Position numbers and translations under genes: made by a program
Origin: CAIYXB01 sp038146805
Lineage (GTDB): Bacteria; Cyanobacteriota; Vampirovibrionia; LMEP-6097
Assembly: GCA_038146805.1 (NCBI GenBank)
Contig: JAYQSH010000005.1
Location: 744,001 to 808,000 of the forward strand
DNA length: 64,000 bases
Direction of reading: 5' to 3'
The notes under the pieces: model-generated
Database searches by the model: none
The model's input: only the letters and a program-made list of their open reading frames with translations
What the model was told of the DNA's origin: nothing
In this document: one piece after another, positions 52,273-61,425 of the stretch
Layout: each line of letters begins with the position of its first letter
Position numbering within the stretch: the first letter of the stretch is position 1

Positions 52273-52323
52273 TCACTATATTTTACTGTAAGAAATTTAG
52301 CTAGTTACTTTTAAGAGCACATA

Positions 52324-52992
52324 TTAGCTTCTAACAGCCTTAATAATATCTGATAAAACACCGTTGATAAATTTTGCAGATTCAGCTGATGAATACTTAT
52401 TAGCAATTTTGATTGCTTCTGAAACAACAACTGCGTCAGGTAAATCTGAGTAATGAATTTCTGTCACTGCTAGTTCAAGTATTTTGCGATCGGTTTTGAG
52501 CATTCTGGAAATATCCCAAGATTGCGAGTGTTCTTTAATAATGTTTTGCACATCTTGATTATGATCTACGTATTTTATTAAAAGTGATAAAGCGAATTCT
52601 TGAATTTCAGAATCTTGGTAATGCCAATATAATTCTGGAATTTGTAAACCCTCTCTAACAAGTGCAATTGCTTGATAACAGTCATCAATAAGGTCAAAAC
52701 CTTCTTGGCTTGTTGGCAGTGGAACTGCGCGCGTTGCTTCATCAAGTTCTTCATTTAGTGGATGATTAACCTGATGGTTTAAAATAGTTCTTTCTGATTT
52801 AATTAATTTAGCCTCAGCCTTTTTTAAGTTTGCTTTAGCAAAATCGGCGAGGGTACGAATTGAAGAAAGACAGATAGCGTGAAAATCTGTCTTTGCAAGT
52901 TTATTTATTTGGATTTTTTCAGTATTCTGTGGTATTTGAAAAAGTACTAAAAAAGCCAACTCTCTAGCCGCACTTCGCTTTTCCATAGCCAA
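52324..52992 (-). CDS. nusB: Transcription antitermination factor NusB
   Basis: 222 residues. The RNA-binding N-terminal segment RSAARELAFLVLFQ and the C-terminal ILELAVTEIHY, AVVVSEAIKIANKYSSAES and KFINGVLSDI are diagnostic. The middle (about 45-105) is longer than in E. coli NusB, as in cyanobacterial forms. It binds boxA RNA with S10 for rRNA antitermination. The first residues allow a start at M1 or M3. Isolated between the membrane protein and feoA. Confidence 0.93.
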   Translation of the reverse strand: MAMEKRSAARELAFLVLFQIPQNTEKIQINKLAKTDFHAICLSSIRTLADFAKANLKKAEAKLIKSERTILNHQVNHPLNEELDEATRAVPLPTSQEGFDLIDDCYQAIALVREGLQIPELYWHYQDSEIQEFALSLLIKYVDHNQDVQNIIKEHSQSWDISRMLKTDRKILELAVTEIHYSDLPDAVVVSEAIKIANKYSSAESAKFINGVLSDIIKAVRS

Positions 52993-53085
52993 AATATACT
53001 AGCATTTGTTAAAGTATTCATGTAATTTTTTCAATAATTTATCTTTTATTTTCAAGTTTTCTTTACTTAGTCAAGTTATTATTAT

Positions 53086-53100
53086 TGAGAATGAATCTCA
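53086..53100 (+). promoter_or_regulatory. Fur-box-like site over the feoA start
   Basis: TGAGAAT-G-AATCTCA fits the 7-1-7 Fur palindrome with one mismatched pair. It covers the feoA ATG (53091). With iron, Fur would block feoAB expression. A DtxR/MntR-type regulator is the alternative. Confidence 0.5.
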
Positions 53101-53312
53101 AAAAAGCTAAATCTGGGCAAAAAGTTCAAATTTTATCAATACCAACTGATTTAGTAGGTGAGCTTTTGAGGTTAGGGGTTTCAACTGGTGATGTTTTAAC
53201 ATGCGTTAGTTCAATTCCGGGTGGTCCTGTAGTGCTGCAACAAGAATTACAAGAACTTGCTTTGGGGCAAGCTTTTGCAAAACAAATTGAATGTAAATTA
53301 TTAGATGAATAG
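53091..53312 (+). CDS. feoA: Ferrous iron transport protein A
   Basis: 73 residues from the ATG at 53091 (a TTG two codons earlier is less likely). The SH3-like FeoA fold is visible as KSGQKVQILSIPTD, GELLRLGVSTGDVLTCVSS and GGPVVLQQELQELALGQAFA. FeoA is a small cytoplasmic partner that assists the FeoB transporter. It overlaps feoB by 8 bases (ATGAATAG), so they are translationally coupled. A Fur-box-like palindrome covers the start. Confidence 0.9.
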   Translation: MNLKKAKSGQKVQILSIPTDLVGELLRLGVSTGDVLTCVSSIPGGPVVLQQELQELALGQAFAKQIECKLLDE

Positions 53313-55224
53313 TCAGGCTTTAGAAAAATCAAAAATTATCAAAATTGCTTTAGTAGGTAATCCCAATGTTGGTAAATCTGTAATTTTTCATTTTTTAACT
53401 GGTGTTTATGCCGAAGTATCTAATTATCCCGGCACAACAATTGATGTTGCTAATGCTTATTTAGAAAACTTTGCAAGCTTAGAAAACAAAATTGAAATTG
53501 TTGATACTCCAGGTGTTTACGGTATTGCAAGTTTTAATGATGAAGAAAAAGTCACTCGTGATTTTGTTTTAGAAGCTGATTTCATCATCAATGTGGTTTC
53601 TGCAACAACGCTTAAAAGGGATTTGTTTTTAACAAAACAGTTGCTTGATCTTGGTAAACCTCTGATTTTAATTATTAATCAATTTGATGAAGCAAAATTA
53701 AATAAAGTAAGTATTGATATTGAAGCTTTGCAAAATTCAATTGGTGTCAAGGTTTTAACGACTATTGCTATACAAGCTCAAACTCTAGAGCCTGTAAAAG
53801 AATTAATAGTGCAGCATATTAATGGCAGGCAAACTATTTTTCAAGTTCCACTTCTCAGTAAAGATTTAGAAGAAGATATCAAGACTATTGCTCCTTTGGT
53901 TTTGTCTCGTGCCGAAGCTATTTTAATTGCTGAAGGAGATGAATATATTTCTAAAAAAAATAAAATTAATTTTCAAGTTAATCAAGAATTGCAAGAAAAA
54001 ATTTACACGAGACGAAGGCAAGAAGTAAATCAAATCTATGACAAGATTATTTCGAAAGCATCTTTTTCAAAGCGAGCTTTTTTCGGTCAAGCTCTTTTAA
54101 ATCCTTGGTTTGGTTCTTTGGTTGCTGTTTCAATTTTGTACTTTTTCTTGTATCAGTTTTTAGGAGTTTTTGTGGCTGGTACTGTAGTTGATTTTTTGGA
54201 AATTAACGTCTTTAGTCAATATTATGAACCTTTTGTGAGAAAAATTATAAGTATGTTTTTGACTATTGAACATGATAGTTTAGCGCCATTATTATTTACA
54301 GATTTCAAGTCTGCTTTAGGGACTTTCTTGGCTGGTGATTATGGCGTTTTGACTTTGACTGTGACCTATCTTTATGGTCTTTTAGCTCCTTTAGTTTTTG
54401 GCTTTTATTTTGGTTTAGCAATTTTAGAAGATAGTGGCTATCTGCCTCGCCTAGCGGTTTTGGCTGATACTTTGCTTTCACGCTTAGGCATGAACGGTAG
54501 AGCAATTATCCCACTAATTTTAGGTGGTGGTTGTGTGACTATGGCTGTTGTAACAACAAAGTTATTGACGAGCAAAAAAGAAAAACTTATTACCATTGCA
54601 CTTTTAGGTTTAAGTATTCCTTGCTCTGCTCAGTTAGGAGTGATTCAAGGACTTTTAAGTAATATTGGTGGAGTCAAACCTTGGTTGATTTGGTCAGGTG
54701 TTTTATTTTTGATTTTTGCTCTTGCTGGAACCGTCATGAATGCCCTTCTGAAGGGCAGTTGTGGTAATTTTGTGAGTGATATACCGCCAATGAGAGCGCC
54801 AGTTTTTAAAAATATTATCAATAAAACTTTTAGTCGTAGTAAGGTATTTTTGGATGAAGCAAGTTTTGCTTTTTTTATGGCAGCAGCAGTTGTTGCTTTT
54901 TTGCAAGTTGCAGGTTGCTTAGACAATATAATTAATTTCTGTGAGCCTTTGATGAGCAAGGTTCTTTTGTTGCCAAAAGAAGTTACATTAAGCTTTATTC
55001 TAGGAATGATACGTAGAGATTTTGGTGCTTTTGGTTTGCTTGATATACCAATGAGCGCTGCACAATTAATTACTGCTTGTGTTGTTTTAACTTTATTTGT
55101 GCCTTGTATTGCGACTGTTGCTGTCACTATTAAAGAAACAAGTTGGAAAGTTGCATTAGCTATCTGGTGTAGTTCTTGGCTGATGGCGTTTTCAATAGGT
55201 GCTGTTTTAGCAAGAATACTCTAG
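53305..55224 (+). CDS. feoB: Ferrous iron transporter
   Basis: 639 residues. An N-terminal GTPase domain has G1 GNPNVGKS, G2-region YPGTT, G3 DTPGVYG and G4 NQFD. A GDI-like helical region follows (about 170-250). The C-terminal membrane domain has gate motifs YGVLTL and LGGGCVTMAV with a Cys in the conserved GCG-like position, plus a second gate around VPCIATVAV. It imports Fe2+ across the inner membrane. It is shorter than E. coli FeoB (773). No feoC follows. Operon with feoA behind a Fur-like site. Confidence 0.95.
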   Translation: MNSQALEKSKIIKIALVGNPNVGKSVIFHFLTGVYAEVSNYPGTTIDVANAYLENFASLENKIEIVDTPGVYGIASFNDEEKVTRDFVLEADFIINVVSATTLKRDLFLTKQLLDLGKPLILIINQFDEAKLNKVSIDIEALQNSIGVKVLTTIAIQAQTLEPVKELIVQHINGRQTIFQVPLLSKDLEEDIKTIAPLVLSRAEAILIAEGDEYISKKNKINFQVNQELQEKIYTRRRQEVNQIYDKIISKASFSKRAFFGQALLNPWFGSLVAVSILYFFLYQFLGVFVAGTVVDFLEINVFSQYYEPFVRKIISMFLTIEHDSLAPLLFTDFKSALGTFLAGDYGVLTLTVTYLYGLLAPLVFGFYFGLAILEDSGYLPRLAVLADTLLSRLGMNGRAIIPLILGGGCVTMAVVTTKLLTSKKEKLITIALLGLSIPCSAQLGVIQGLLSNIGGVKPWLIWSGVLFLIFALAGTVMNALLKGSCGNFVSDIPPMRAPVFKNIINKTFSRSKVFLDEASFAFFMAAAVVAFLQVAGCLDNIINFCEPLMSKVLLLPKEVTLSFILGMIRRDFGAFGLLDIPMSAAQLITACVVLTLFVPCIATVAVTIKETSWKVALAIWCSSWLMAFSIGAVLARIL

Positions 55225-55350
55225 TATATTTAGTTTAAAAAACCATATAAATAAGTAAATTAGGCCATCTAGAAGAGTTCATTTCAGCTAAAGAGTTAAG
55301 TTCTAAAATATAGCTTTTTGTTGATAATGCTTTTATATAAAAGTTAATTT

Positions 55351-56124
55351 ATGTCATTTCACGCACTAAAAACCTCTGGCTCATCTTTGAAAAATATCCA
55401 ACTTGGTATCAATGCAATTTCACACAATATTGCAAATGTGAATACTAATGGTTATAAAAAACAACAAGTAGGTTTTGCGGCTTTAGTAAATTCAAAAGCA
55501 AATTTAGGTGAAGGGCTTTCTGGTACTGTAATGAGTTCAACTAAAACAGTTTTTTCTCAAGGCCTTTTAAAAAATACTGGTTCTGCAACTGATTTAGCAA
55601 TTGTTGGAGAAGGTTTTTTTACTTTGCAAACTACTAGTGGTGAAGTTGTTTATAGTCGTGCTGGTCATTTTAATATTGATGCAAATAGAGATATCGTAGA
55701 TGCAGCGGGTAATTATTTATTATCAACTGGTGGTGGTAAAATTTCAATTCCTTTAGAGGCACAAGGTATAGAAATTACTCCAGAAGGTGAAATTAATGTT
55801 CTTATAGATCCAGTAACTTCTTTACAAGCCTATGACCAAATCCAATTGGCAAGTTTTGTAAACCCAGAAGGCTTACATCAACTTGGTGGAAACAATTATC
55901 AAGAAACTTCATCTTCAGGAATGGCAAGTTTTTCGACAGCAGGAGAAAGTGCTTCACAAACTCAAGAAACAGCATTAGTATCTGGTACTTTAGAGTTATC
56001 AAATACTGATTTGAGTGAATCTTTAACGGATTTAATGGCCTACCAAAGGTCTTATCAAGCAGTGTCTAAGACATCTTCTGTAGCAGACGAGGTATTACAA
56101 GCAACAATAAATTTAGCTAGTTAA
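55351..56124 (+). CDS. Flagellar basal-body rod/hook protein, FlgG-like
   Basis: 257 residues. The N-terminus AISHNIANVNTNGYKKQQ is the flagellar axial signature. The middle has DLAIVGEGFFTLQT and YSRAGHFNIDANRDIVDAAG. The C-terminus LVSGTLELSNTDLSESLTDL is the FlgG/FlgE C-terminal motif. Size fits FlgG, the distal rod, although FlgF cannot be excluded. It is followed 18 bases later by a hook-like protein, forming a two-gene unit. Confidence 0.88.
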   Translation: MSFHALKTSGSSLKNIQLGINAISHNIANVNTNGYKKQQVGFAALVNSKANLGEGLSGTVMSSTKTVFSQGLLKNTGSATDLAIVGEGFFTLQTTSGEVVYSRAGHFNIDANRDIVDAAGNYLLSTGGGKISIPLEAQGIEITPEGEINVLIDPVTSLQAYDQIQLASFVNPEGLHQLGGNNYQETSSSGMASFSTAGESASQTQETALVSGTLELSNTDLSESLTDLMAYQRSYQAVSKTSSVADEVLQATINLAS

Positions 56125-56142
56125 AATTTTTAAGGAGAACAT

Positions 56143-57660
56143 ATGGTAATAGGGTTATTTATAGGAGCAACAGCGTTAACAACAATGCAAGAAGGCATTT
56201 CAGTTATTGCCAACAATATTGCAAACGTTAATACAACTGCCTTTAAGAGTTCAATGGTTCATTACTCTGACCAAAAGTACGCACAAGTTAAATTTGGAAG
56301 TGCGCCAACTTCAAATCGAGGTGGTGTTAACCCAGGTAGAATTGGTACTGGTATTACTTTGTCAGATATTAATACTTCTTTTACTCAAGGTCCTTTAAAG
56401 ACAACTGGTCTTGCGTCTGATTTGGCAATTGCTGGTGATGGATTTTTTGTTGTTACTAATGAAATAAGTGCAGATTTGAATTCTACTTCTAATAATGCAA
56501 ATGCATTCAATGCAAACTTTACTCGCGCAGGACATTTCTTGGTTGATGCAAACCAACATTTAGTCACAGCAGATGGTTCTTACGTGATGGGTGCAATGCT
56601 CTATGAGCCTCTTTCGGGAAGAATGAAATCTGTGGATGGCTATCAAAATATCACTTATTATACTGATCAATCTGTTGGTAATATCAATGATCCAAAATAT
56701 TTTCCAACAGATGGAGAAGGAAATAATCTTTCTGTGCCAATTCCAACTGTAGCGAATACTTCTGGGATTGGTGATAATCCAAGGTTTAATAATGACTTAG
56801 TCTCAGAGATTAGTGTTCGTGGTAGTGTCGTTGATCCTTTGACTGGTATTGCAACTGGAGAAGGTTTAAGAGGCAACCTTACAGTTTCACGACAAGCTGA
56901 TGGCAAGATGGTTGTAACTTTTGATGACCAAAATGCTGGAACTGCTGGGAGTACTTTTTCGGTAGCTATAGATACGACGTTTAAAGTACTTGATAATGTT
57001 TTAACTTATAATTTAGCAAATTCTTCTGATGAAAAAATACAATTGAGAATTAGGGTTCAGCCCGGCATATCAACACTCGAAGATATTTTTGAGGATATAA
57101 ATTTTGATCCTGTGCTTGGGTCTGATACTTTGACTTTTAATGGTGATGATGCTTCAACTCAAGCAGGAGATATTATGACTGTTGCTGATGAGGATTTTCA
57201 ATATCTTGATGTAACTGATTTAAGAGCTTTATATGATCGTATTAAAATTCCAAATTTTCTTTATGAGCAAGATATTAATTTGGAGTTAGAAACTGTGAAT
57301 TATTCAATTGAAAGTGATGGCAGTATAATTATTTATGGACCAAGTTCTGAAAACCAAAAACTTGGAAGAGTTTTGATGGCTAATTTTTCTAACCCAGATG
57401 GCTTAAGTGATCAAGGTGGTTCTAAGTTTGAGGAGTCTTTAAACTCAGGTGCTGCTGCTATTACTGTTTTAGGTGGTCCATTTGATCGAAGTGCACCATC
57501 TTTGTTAGGAACTGCTTTAGTTGCTGGTGCTCTTGAAACATCAAATGTTGATTTAGCTAATGAATTTGCTGAATTGATTCAACAACAAAGAGGTTTACAA
57601 GCCCAGTCAAGAACTATTTCAACAGCAGACGAAATTCTGCAAACTATTATTAACTTATAA
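56143..57660 (+). CDS. flgE: Flagellar hook protein FlgE
   Basis: 505 residues, preceded by AAGGAG 7 bases before the ATG. N-terminal signature VIANNIANVNTTAFKSSMVH, then DLAIAGDGFFVVT and FTRAGHFLVDANQHLV, a long variable middle (about 200-400) that would be exposed on the hook, and the C-terminal LVAGALETSNVDLANEFAEL. Hook subunits of this length are common. It follows an FlgG-like gene and shares its transcript. No FliK or FlgD is nearby. Confidence 0.88.
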   Translation: MVIGLFIGATALTTMQEGISVIANNIANVNTTAFKSSMVHYSDQKYAQVKFGSAPTSNRGGVNPGRIGTGITLSDINTSFTQGPLKTTGLASDLAIAGDGFFVVTNEISADLNSTSNNANAFNANFTRAGHFLVDANQHLVTADGSYVMGAMLYEPLSGRMKSVDGYQNITYYTDQSVGNINDPKYFPTDGEGNNLSVPIPTVANTSGIGDNPRFNNDLVSEISVRGSVVDPLTGIATGEGLRGNLTVSRQADGKMVVTFDDQNAGTAGSTFSVAIDTTFKVLDNVLTYNLANSSDEKIQLRIRVQPGISTLEDIFEDINFDPVLGSDTLTFNGDDASTQAGDIMTVADEDFQYLDVTDLRALYDRIKIPNFLYEQDINLELETVNYSIESDGSIIIYGPSSENQKLGRVLMANFSNPDGLSDQGGSKFEESLNSGAAAITVLGGPFDRSAPSLLGTALVAGALETSNVDLANEFAELIQQQRGLQAQSRTISTADEILQTIINL

Positions 57661-57680
57661 TTTTGTTCTATAATTAAGCT

Positions 57681-58331
57681 GTGAAAAACAAGTATGCCTT
57701 GGTAACAGGAAATTTTACTGGAATTGGAAAAGCAATTTCAGAGTTTTTGCAGGATAATGGTTATCAAGTACCATTGTTGCTGCGCTCTAAAGACTATGAT
57801 CTGAAACAATACAGCGATTGTCAGCGTTTAGTCAAAGACTTCATCGAACAATATGGTCAAGTTGATTTATTAGTAAATAATATTGGCAATTATCGCAAAG
57901 CTTATATCGATGATTTTTCTATTGAAGATTGGCAAGAAATTTTTCAATCTAATTTAGATTCTGTTTTTTATTTAACAAAGTTGATGTTGCCAGAGCTCAG
58001 AAAAACAAAAGGAAAAATTATCAACTTAGGTTTTTGTGGTTTACAAAAACTTTCTGCACCTGCCGAGCTTTTTGCTTATCAAGCTGCCAAAACAGCTGTT
58101 TTAGTGTTAACAAAAGCAATTGCTAAAGAAGAGGCTCAACATGGTTTAACAATTAATATGATTTCACCCGGAAGTATGGAAAATACGATTGAAGATTCTT
58201 CTTGCTTAGAAAAAATACCAATGAAAAGATTAGGAAATCTACAAGAACTAAATCAAATCGTAGATTTGATTATTAATAACGACTATTTAACTGGTCAAAA
58301 TATTGAAATTGCTGGTGCAAGGGCACTTTAA
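57681..58331 (+). CDS. Short-chain dehydrogenase/reductase-like protein
   Basis: 216 residues, starting with GTG at 57681. The Rossmann motif TGNFTGIG (9-16), the NNIG motif (66-69) and the catalytic pair Tyr133/Lys137 (YQAAK) mark a classical SDR, FabG-like in layout. The catalytic Ser expected after the strand IINLG is replaced by Phe118 (NLGFCGLQ), so normal activity is doubtful unless a nearby residue substitutes. Sits 20 bases after flgE but is unlikely to be part of the flagellar unit. Followed by a dispersed repeat. Confidence 0.8.
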   Translation: MKNKYALVTGNFTGIGKAISEFLQDNGYQVPLLLRSKDYDLKQYSDCQRLVKDFIEQYGQVDLLVNNIGNYRKAYIDDFSIEDWQEIFQSNLDSVFYLTKLMLPELRKTKGKIINLGFCGLQKLSAPAELFAYQAAKTAVLVLTKAIAKEEAQHGLTINMISPGSMENTIEDSSCLEKIPMKRLGNLQELNQIVDLIINNDYLTGQNIEIAGARAL

Positions 58332-58360
58332 GGATTCGCTGAAAAACAAAGTTTTTAGGC
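58329..58360 (+). repeat. 32-base dispersed repeat, copy 1
   Basis: TAAGGATTCGCTGAA followed by an AAC-rich segment ending in AGGC. It recurs at 60068-60099 with three differences in 32. It overlaps the end of the SDR gene. Confidence 0.7.
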
Positions 58361-58386
58361 TTAATCCGCTTAACAAAAACAATTAA

Positions 58387-58406
58387 GGGCGTGCTTCCAA
58401 ACCCGT
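58387..58406 (+). repeat. 20-base dispersed repeat
   Basis: GGGCGTGCTTCCAAACCCGT, the exact reverse complement of 36868-36887. It lies between the SDR gene and the serA stop. Confidence 0.7.
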
Positions 58407-58410
58407 CCCA

Positions 58411-60012
58411 TTAAGTAGCAATTTTACCTTTTAAGCGTACGTATTTAGCAAGTGAAATGCCTTTTACATTTTCGATGTTTTTTAAAATTTCATCATCAAC
58501 ACTACTATCTACATTGACTACCATCACAGCTGATGCGCTGTCTTGAGTTCTACCTAAATTTAAAGAACTAATGTTGACATTGGCATCCCAAAGGATTTTT
58601 GAGATTTGTGCCACAATGCCCGGCTTGTCTTCATGATAGGTAATGATAGAGTGGTTTTCAGGTTTGATGTTTACAGGGTAAGCATCAATTTGGATAATTG
58701 CTGGAATATTTTCTTGTAAGACTGTACCTGCAATAACCCTAGTCTCAGTTTCAGTTACTAATTTGATTCTAAGTTTATCTTTGTAAGCACCGCTATCGTC
58801 AGATTTGAGTTCTTTGACTTTTATGCCTCTTTCTTTTGCAATTAAAGGTGCATTGACAAAAGTTACACTGTCTAGGTTATAAGACAAGACACCTTTTAAA
58901 ATTGCAAGCTTTAAGCCTTCAATATTTTTCTTTGCTAAATCACCCAAAGCCTCAATTTCAATTTCTTTAATTACGCCTTGTGATAATTGTCTAAGCATCG
59001 AACCCATATATTCTGAGATTCCTAAGTAAGGTTTGATTTGTTTGACTAGTTCGGGTTTTAGACCCGGTAAATTCACAGCTGATTTTGCAACACCCCCTGA
59101 AAGTACGTCTCTGATTTGTTCAGAAACATCAATAGCAACATTGAGTTGTGCTTGACTGGTGCTTGCTCCTAAGTGTGGAGTTAAAATCACTTTATCTCCG
59201 CAGTCATGTAAAGGTGATTCGGTGCAAGGTTCTTTATCAAAAACATCAATCGCGGCGCCAGCAACTTTTCCTGATTTGATTGCTTCAGCTAAATCTGTTT
59301 CGTTAATTAATCCGCCCCGAGCGCAATTGATAATGCGCACTCCATCTTTCATTTTGGCGATGCTATCTTTAGCAATCATGTTTTGAGTTTCTTTTGTTTT
59401 AGGTACATGCAGAGTAATAAAATCTGATGAGGTAAATATTTCTTCGAGTTCTACTTTTTTAAATCCCAAATCTAAAGCTCGTTCTTTTGATACAAAAGGG
59501 TCATAGGCAAGGGTTTTCATACCTAAAGCATTAGCTACATTACCAACAGTTTGCCCAATTTTGCCAAGACCAATAATTCCTAAGGTTTGTCCTTTGAGTT
59601 CAATACCTAAAAATTTTGATCTTTCCCATTTGTTTTCTTTGCAAGATTTATCAGCCATAGGTATATGTCTCGCAAGCGACATCATCATGGCAAGTGTGTG
59701 TTCTGCTGCTGCAACAGTATTGCCTTCAGGAGAGTTCACAACAATTATTCCTTTCTCTGTTGCAGTTTCTACGTCAATATTGTCAACGCCAACTCCTGCT
59801 CTGCCAATGATTTTTAACTTGATTGCTGAATCCAAAATATCCTTGCTTGCTTGAGTTTGCGAGCGTACTAATAAAGCATCGTAGTCTTTGATAATTTCTT
59901 TTAAATCATTTGCAGGAATGCCGGGTTTGTAGTCAACTTCTGAGCCACCTTGTTTTAAAATGATCAGTCCTGACTCGTCTAATTTATCTGTTACTAAAAC
60001 TTTTGTTGTCAT
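58411..60012 (-). CDS. serA: D-3-phosphoglycerate dehydrogenase
   Basis: 533 residues from the ATG at 60012 (a farther start would add a hydrophobic, unconserved stretch). NAD-binding GLGKIGQTVGNVANALGM, the catalytic Arg/Glu/His set (INCARGGLINE, IDVFDKEP, LTPHLGASTSQAQ), an intervening ASB domain (about 330-450) and a C-terminal ACT domain (YHEDKPGIVAQISKIL) for serine feedback. This is the long SerA form. It oxidises 3-phosphoglycerate for serine synthesis. Flanked by dispersed repeats on both sides, monocistronic. Confidence 0.96.
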   Translation of the reverse strand: MTTKVLVTDKLDESGLIILKQGGSEVDYKPGIPANDLKEIIKDYDALLVRSQTQASKDILDSAIKLKIIGRAGVGVDNIDVETATEKGIIVVNSPEGNTVAAAEHTLAMMMSLARHIPMADKSCKENKWERSKFLGIELKGQTLGIIGLGKIGQTVGNVANALGMKTLAYDPFVSKERALDLGFKKVELEEIFTSSDFITLHVPKTKETQNMIAKDSIAKMKDGVRIINCARGGLINETDLAEAIKSGKVAGAAIDVFDKEPCTESPLHDCGDKVILTPHLGASTSQAQLNVAIDVSEQIRDVLSGGVAKSAVNLPGLKPELVKQIKPYLGISEYMGSMLRQLSQGVIKEIEIEALGDLAKKNIEGLKLAILKGVLSYNLDSVTFVNAPLIAKERGIKVKELKSDDSGAYKDKLRIKLVTETETRVIAGTVLQENIPAIIQIDAYPVNIKPENHSIITYHEDKPGIVAQISKILWDANVNISSLNLGRTQDSASAVMVVNVDSSVDDEILKNIENVKGISLAKYVRLKGKIAT

Positions 60013-60067
60013 ATGTAGGTACAGAATAGCACAGGGCAAGAAAAAAACCATTCTTTATCTCAATAAT

Positions 60068-60099
60068 TAAGGATTCGCTGAACAACGAAGTTTTGAGGC
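60068..60099 (+). repeat. 32-base dispersed repeat, copy 2
   Basis: TAAGGATTCGCTGAACAACG and on to GAGGC; 29 of 32 bases match 58329-58360. The two copies flank serA in direct orientation. Confidence 0.7.
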
Positions 60100-60172
60100 A
60101 CGAGAGTAACTCTGTTATCGGGATTTGTTAACAGTACCTAGTAAAGCTCTAAATAGTTTAAAATATAGCTTT

Positions 60173-61425
60173 ATGAGTGAAAAACTCAATAACTTTAATA
60201 TAATTTTGGCTGTAAGTGCTGGTATCGCCGCTTATAAAACTGTTGAGCTGGTTTCTCAATTAAAAAAACAGGGTGCTCAAGTAAATGTTGTTTTAACGGC
60301 TAAAGCGGAAAAATTTGTATCACCTTTATCTTTAGAGGTGATTTCTGAAAACCAAGTTTTTTCAGGTTCTCAAAAATGGGGTGCTGATATTCAACATATT
60401 GAGCTGGCAAAAAAAGCTGATTTAATCTTGATTGCTCCTGCTACTGCAAATACAATCGCAAAATTAGCCAATGGTATTTCTGATGAGATTTTATTTGATA
60501 CTGTGTTAGCTTCCAATGCGCCTAAAATTATCGCACCAGCTATGAATACTAATATGTGGCAAAACCCAATAGTGCAAGAAAATTTGAATAAGTTGAAAGA
60601 CCAAGGTTATATCGTGATTGATCCTGAGGAAGGTATGCTTGCCTGCAAAACCTATGGTCTAGGGCGCTTAGCGAGCTTAGAAAATATTATTAATCAAGTT
60701 GCAAGTTTTGCCCAAGAAAATTTTACAAAAAATGATTTTACAAATTTTGTTGATTTGCCATTGCAAGATTTAACAAATAAAAAAGTGATTGTTACTTTAG
60801 GTGCGACAAAAGAAAAAATTGATCCAATTCGTTTTATCTCTAATAGAAGTTCTGGGAAAATGGGTTTGGCTTTAATTGAAACTTTGCTAGAACAAAATGC
60901 GCAAGTACTTGCTGTGCATAGTTTAGATACTTTGCCTTTTAAACATGAGCGTTTGCAAGAAATCAAAATCGAAAGCGCCCAAGAACTTTTAGATGCTTTA
61001 AGTGTTGAGTTTGAAAAATACGATGCTCTCTTTATGGTTGCGGCTGTTGCTGATTATAAAGTCAAAGAAATTTCAGAAACAAAACTTAAAAAAAGTAATG
61101 GCTTACCACAAATACTTCTAGAAGAAAATCCGGATATTTTAAAATCTTTGTTAGCACTCAAAAAAGATAGACAAGCAATTATTGGCTTTAGTGTTGAAAG
61201 TTCTGATGCTATTGCCCATGGTACAAGAAAACTTCAAGAAAAAGATTTAGATTTAATAGTAGTAAATTCACATAAATCTTTGCTGCAGACGCTTGTGAGG
61301 TTTACCTACTTACAAAAAATTCAAAAGATTTTATGCAAGCAAGTAAAAAAGAAATTGCAAATGAACTGGTAACAAGAATGGCAAATTTTCTTCGTGAAAA
61401 ACAAAAAAAAGGATTAGCAGTTTGA
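60173..61425 (+). CDS. coaBC: Phosphopantothenoylcysteine decarboxylase/ligase, one-base frameshift
   Basis: Bifunctional CoA synthesis enzyme. The CoaC half (to about 185) has VSAGIAAYKTVELVSQ, the catalytic HIELA, PAMNTNMWQNPIVQ and GMLACKTYGLGRL. The CoaB half has TLGATKEKIDPIRFISNRSSGKMG and an Asn/Asp-rich end. The start is the ATG at 60173. As read, the frame stops at 61372 after unrelated residues. One extra T in the T3 run at 61279-61281 restores ADACEVYLLTKNSKDF... to a stop at 61425, total 417 residues. That stop overlaps the hisC start (TTGA), as in a coupled operon, which supports the repaired frame. Confidence 0.88.
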
